Positions 61,036 to 64,000 of a DNA stretch of 64,000 nucleotides are shown here, in pieces (position 1 is the first letter of the stretch; every line of letters begins with the position of its first letter). The stretch covers positions 310,001-374,000 of the forward strand of contig NZ_JAGHKQ010000001.1 in assembly GCF_017742235.1 (NCBI RefSeq). Reading direction: 5' to 3'. Both the position numbers and the translations under genes were made by a program. The notes under the pieces were generated by a model that saw nothing but the letters and a program-made list of their open reading frames with translations, was not told the DNA's origin and searched no databases. The DNA comes from Bacillus sp. 165. GTDB lineage: Bacteria; Bacillota; Bacilli; Bacillales; Bacillaceae_G.

Positions 61036-62448
61036 ATGCTTAATCAACAAATTATCGAAAAATTCATCTCCATCGTTGGCAAAGACAACGTAGATACCTC
61101 CAACATGGGACGTTTAGCTTATAGTTTTGATGCAACACCTCAGTTTCAATCACTTCCAGATGCAGTCATTTCACCGCGCAGCACACAAGAAACGGCTGAA
61201 ATTGTAAAAGTATGCAACGAATACAAAGTTCCAATTGTGGCTCGCGGCTCTGGGACGAACCTATGTGCAGGAACATGCCCGACTGAAGGCGGAATTGTTC
61301 TCGTATTCCGTCACATGAACAAAATTCTTGAAATTGACGAGGAAAATTTAACAGCCACCGTGCAGGCTGGTGTTATTACCCTAGACCTCATTCATGCAGT
61401 AGAAGCTAAGGGATTATTTTATCCACCTGACCCAAGCTCTATGAAAATTTCAACAATCGGCGGCAATATTAACGAAAATTCGGGAGGGTTACGCGGATTA
61501 AAATACGGTGTCACACGTGATTATGTTATGGGACTCGAAATTATACTGCCAAACGGTGAGATTATGCGTACAGGCGGCAAGCTGGCAAAAGATGTGGCCG
61601 GATATGACTTTACTCGTTTGTTTGTCGGTTCGGAAGGAACGCTTGGCATTATTACAGAAGCTATCCTAAAATTAGTGCCCATGCCGGAGACGAAGCAAAC
61701 CATGCTTGCCCTGTATGAAGATATTGAGGATGCCGCATGTGCTGTATCCGCTATTATTGCAAATAAAATTATTCCGACTACGCTCGAGTTTTTAGACCAA
61801 GCTACCATCGAAGTAGTCGAAGACTTTGCGCAAATCGGACTGCCTACCGATGCCAAAGCAGTTCTATTAATAGAGCAAGATGGTCCACCCGAGGTTGTCC
61901 ATCGTGATATACAACGAATGGCTGAAATTTGTACCAATCTCCATGCTGTTTCTGTACGAATTGCGGCAGATGAAGCCGAAGCGGACGCCTTACGAACAGC
62001 GCGCCGAAGTGCTTTATCAGCATTAGCCCGTCTAAAACCTACCACAATTTTAGAGGATGCTACAGTGCCTCGCTCACAAATTGCACCAATGGTCAGAGCG
62101 ATTAATGAAATAGCAAAAAAACATAACGTACGTATTTGTACATTCGGACATGCGGGAGACGGAAACCTGCACCCCACTTGTCCAACTGACGCACGCGACA
62201 AAGAAGAAATTCATCGAGTAGAACTGGCCTTTGAAGAAATCTTCGAAAAAGCAATTGAGCTCGGTGGAACCATTACAGGGGAACACGGTGTAGGCGTGAT
62301 GAAAGCTCCTTATCTCGAATGGAAACTTGGGGCTTCTGGTATTGCTGCGATGAAAGCTGTCAAGCATGCTTTTGACCCGAATAACATTATGAATCCAGGC
62401 AAAGTATTTGCTAAGGAATCCCGCAAAAGAGTGGTGATTACACAATGA
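61036..62448 (+). CDS. glcD: Glycolate oxidase subunit GlcD (FAD-binding)
   Basis: 470 aa from the ATG at 61036 (GGGGG upstream; an earlier ATG at 60997 has no RBS). FAD-linked oxidase N-domain with VPIVARGSGTNLCAGTCP (residues 62-79), IGGNINENSGGLRGLKYG and LFVGSEGTLGIITEA; the C-domain ends with FGHAGDGNLHPT and GEHGVGVMKAP. It oxidises glycolate or D-lactate. It overlaps glcF by four bases. Confidence 0.93.
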   Translation: MLNQQIIEKFISIVGKDNVDTSNMGRLAYSFDATPQFQSLPDAVISPRSTQETAEIVKVCNEYKVPIVARGSGTNLCAGTCPTEGGIVLVFRHMNKILEIDEENLTATVQAGVITLDLIHAVEAKGLFYPPDPSSMKISTIGGNINENSGGLRGLKYGVTRDYVMGLEIILPNGEIMRTGGKLAKDVAGYDFTRLFVGSEGTLGIITEAILKLVPMPETKQTMLALYEDIEDAACAVSAIIANKIIPTTLEFLDQATIEVVEDFAQIGLPTDAKAVLLIEQDGPPEVVHRDIQRMAEICTNLHAVSVRIAADEAEADALRTARRSALSALARLKPTTILEDATVPRSQIAPMVRAINEIAKKHNVRICTFGHAGDGNLHPTCPTDARDKEEIHRVELAFEEIFEKAIELGGTITGEHGVGVMKAPYLEWKLGASGIAAMKAVKHAFDPNNIMNPGKVFAKESRKRVVITQ

Positions 62449-63785
62449 CAGCCTTAAATAAACAAAAAATCCAAGAGGATTTTAAGGCTCGTATGGATGA
62501 AGATGAGTTATTAAACTGTATGCGATGCGGATTTTGTCTCCCAACCTGTCCAACATATATTCAATCAGGTTCCCAAGAGGCTCACTCGCCGCGCGGGCGA
62601 ATTGCACTGATGAAAGCTGTTGTTGACGGTTTAATCGAACCGGACGAAGATATTGAAAATACATTGAATACATGTCTTGGTTGCCGTGCATGTGAACCAG
62701 TCTGTCCATCTGGTGTAAAATACGGGCATTTATTAGAAGAAGCTCGCGACATTATTAATCAGCACAAAAAGCATTCTGTTCCAGTTAAAGCTGTTCGAAA
62801 AATTATCTTTGAAGACTTGTTTCCTTATCAAAATCGCATGAGAGCTTTAACAGCACTGCTAGGCTTATATCAGCGCTCGGGTATACAAGCCTTAGCTCGG
62901 AAAACTAAAATTATGAGTTTATTACCAGATACATTAGCAACCATGGAAAAGGTGCTTCCAGCCGTTCCTACCATGAAAGAAATGAAGGAACGCCCAGACT
63001 TTTTGCCGGCAATAACACCTCTTCGCAAGCGTGTGGCATTTTTCTCAGGATGCCTGATGGACACCATGTTTTTAAAAACTAATGATGCTACAATGAAATT
63101 GCTACAACTTGCTGGTTGTGACATCATCATTCCGCAAAATCAAAATTGCTGTGGAGCTTTGCATGGTCATGCAGGGGAAAAGAATGGGGCAAAAGAATTA
63201 GCAAAAAATAATATCCGTGCATTCGAGAACTTAAACGTTGATTATATCATTACAAATGCAGGCGGCTGCGGTGCCTTTCTTGTGGACTATGATCATTTAT
63301 TAAAAGATGATCCTGAATGGACAGAGCGCGCAAAACGATTTACAGCGAAAATTAAAGATATTTCTGCGATTCTCGTTGAGCTCGATTTTCATAAACAAGA
63401 CTTGCGTTTGCCTCCGCAAATCATCACATACCAGGACTCTTGTCACTTACGTAACGTTCAAAAAACATCTGTACAACCAAGATTGCTTCTTAAAGCAATC
63501 AAGGGAGTAACTTATCGTGAAATGAAGGATGCAGATAGGTGCTGCGGTTCTGCAGGCATATACAATATTGTACACTCCGAGCTATCAATGCAATTTTTAG
63601 ACTATAAAATGAAACGTATACACGAAACAAACGCAACAACAATTGTAACAGCTAATCCTGGTTGCTTACTGCAAATGCAGCTCGGCATCGAACGTGAAAA
63701 GCTCTCTAATAAAATGAGAGGCATTCATATCGTAGACCTGCTATTAGAGGCTGTTAAATATGCTAAAACAGAAGTAAAACAATAA
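62445..63785 (+). CDS. glcF: Glycolate oxidase iron-sulfur subunit GlcF
   Basis: 446 aa. Two 4Fe-4S motifs: CMRCGFCLPTCPTY (residues 20-33) and CLGCRACEPVCPSG (residues 77-90). Two CCG domains follow (QNCCGALHG; DRCCGSAGIYN). It passes electrons from GlcD to the respiratory chain. Operon glcDF, translationally coupled. Confidence 0.93.
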   Translation: MTALNKQKIQEDFKARMDEDELLNCMRCGFCLPTCPTYIQSGSQEAHSPRGRIALMKAVVDGLIEPDEDIENTLNTCLGCRACEPVCPSGVKYGHLLEEARDIINQHKKHSVPVKAVRKIIFEDLFPYQNRMRALTALLGLYQRSGIQALARKTKIMSLLPDTLATMEKVLPAVPTMKEMKERPDFLPAITPLRKRVAFFSGCLMDTMFLKTNDATMKLLQLAGCDIIIPQNQNCCGALHGHAGEKNGAKELAKNNIRAFENLNVDYIITNAGGCGAFLVDYDHLLKDDPEWTERAKRFTAKIKDISAILVELDFHKQDLRLPPQIITYQDSCHLRNVQKTSVQPRLLLKAIKGVTYREMKDADRCCGSAGIYNIVHSELSMQFLDYKMKRIHETNATTIVTANPGCLLQMQLGIEREKLSNKMRGIHIVDLLLEAVKYAKTEVKQ

Positions 63786-63807
63786 GTACTTTAACTATAA
63801 TGGAGAA

Positions 63808-63841
63808 GAAAATGCTTCCTAATAGAGGCATTTTCTTTTTT
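63808..63841 (+). terminator. Terminator of glcDF
   Basis: GAAAATGC pairs with GCATTTTC, then a T-run. The remaining 63842-64000 shows no gene. Confidence 0.75.
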
Positions 63842-64000
63842 GGTATGTTTATAAAGTATTTTAAACTTTATATATTCCATATGAAATAAATCTATTAGTC
63901 TTCCCCTCATTAATGCAGGGAGCCAAAAAAACTTTTGTTTTACAACAGTAACATAATATAAACACTGTGCTACATGAATATTACAGAACGATTACAAAAT

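Noticed and set aside
1-64000. CRISPR arrays, tRNA or rRNA genes, prophage modules
   Set aside because: No regular direct repeats, cloverleaf with CCA-end context, rRNA core or phage structural genes were seen.

Overview
The window reads as a chromosomal segment of an endospore-forming, AT-rich Firmicute, most likely a member or close relative of the Bacillus cereus group. The evidence is a class IV polyhydroxyalkanoate locus (phaR-phaB-phaC divergent from phaQ-phaP-phaJ), an alpha/beta small acid-soluble spore protein, a Spo0E-type phosphatase, two sporulation-kinase-like histidine kinases, a kinD/mhqR pair as in B. subtilis, a preQ1-controlled queCDEF operon and a ykvS homologue. The species is inferred from gene content, not from a database match. 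No tRNA, rRNA or CRISPR array was seen.

Layout. 1-0.85 kb: the end of an IS1595-like insertion sequence cut by the window edge. 1.1-10.7 kb: housekeeping and accessory genes (TetR regulator/3-hydroxyacyl-CoA dehydrogenase pair, a truncated GrpB-like gene, SseB-like, a CPBP protease with an AbrB-like tail, a RocB-like peptidase, a nucleotidyltransferase, an MBL hydrolase, a quinone oxidoreductase). 10.8-14.4 kb: class Ib ribonucleotide reductase nrdI-nrdE-nrdF behind two NrdR boxes. 14.5-15.7 kb: a stretch almost without genes. 15.7-21.2 kb: two divergent SPFH proteins, small proteins, an acetyltransferase, an MFS exporter and YkvS. 21.4-24.2 kb: queC-queD-queE-queF. This operon is headed by a preQ1-I riboswitch with terminator, and queF is interrupted by a 249-nt group I intron exactly after its catalytic cysteine codon. 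24.3-36.6 kb: two sensor kinases, an RND efflux pump, DinB, an M3 oligopeptidase, pirin and MarR/MhqR-like proteins, Spo0E and a divergent polysaccharide deacetylase. 36.6-42.5 kb: a CBS/ACT protein, a divergent pair of methionine-salvage-like proteins that have both lost catalytic residues, a B12-binding-type radical SAM protein, and small proteins. 42.5-52.7 kb: two KtrB-type K+ channels flanking the PHA locus, a SASP gene and AzlCD. 52.7-64 kb: a yybP-ykoY (Mn2+) riboswitch with a TerC exporter, an FNT channel, ComC, MoaB, a lipoprotein/two-component operon, and a CdaR-type regulator with glcD-glcF.

How the genes work together. PhaJ and PhaB supply (R)-3-hydroxyacyl-CoA to the PhaRC synthase, PhaP coats the granule and PhaQ represses phaQP. 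NrdI/E/F supply dNTPs. QueCDEF make preQ1, whose level feeds back through the leader riboswitch. GlcDF oxidise glycolate or a related hydroxyacid, probably under the CdaR-type regulator. KinD, the LytS-type kinase and Spo0E probably feed the sporulation phosphorelay.

The most unusual items are the ORF-less group I intron in queF, the catalytically depleted MtnB-like/MtnU-like pair, the CPBP-AbrB fusion, and three genes whose Shine-Dalgarno spacing points to near-cognate start codons.
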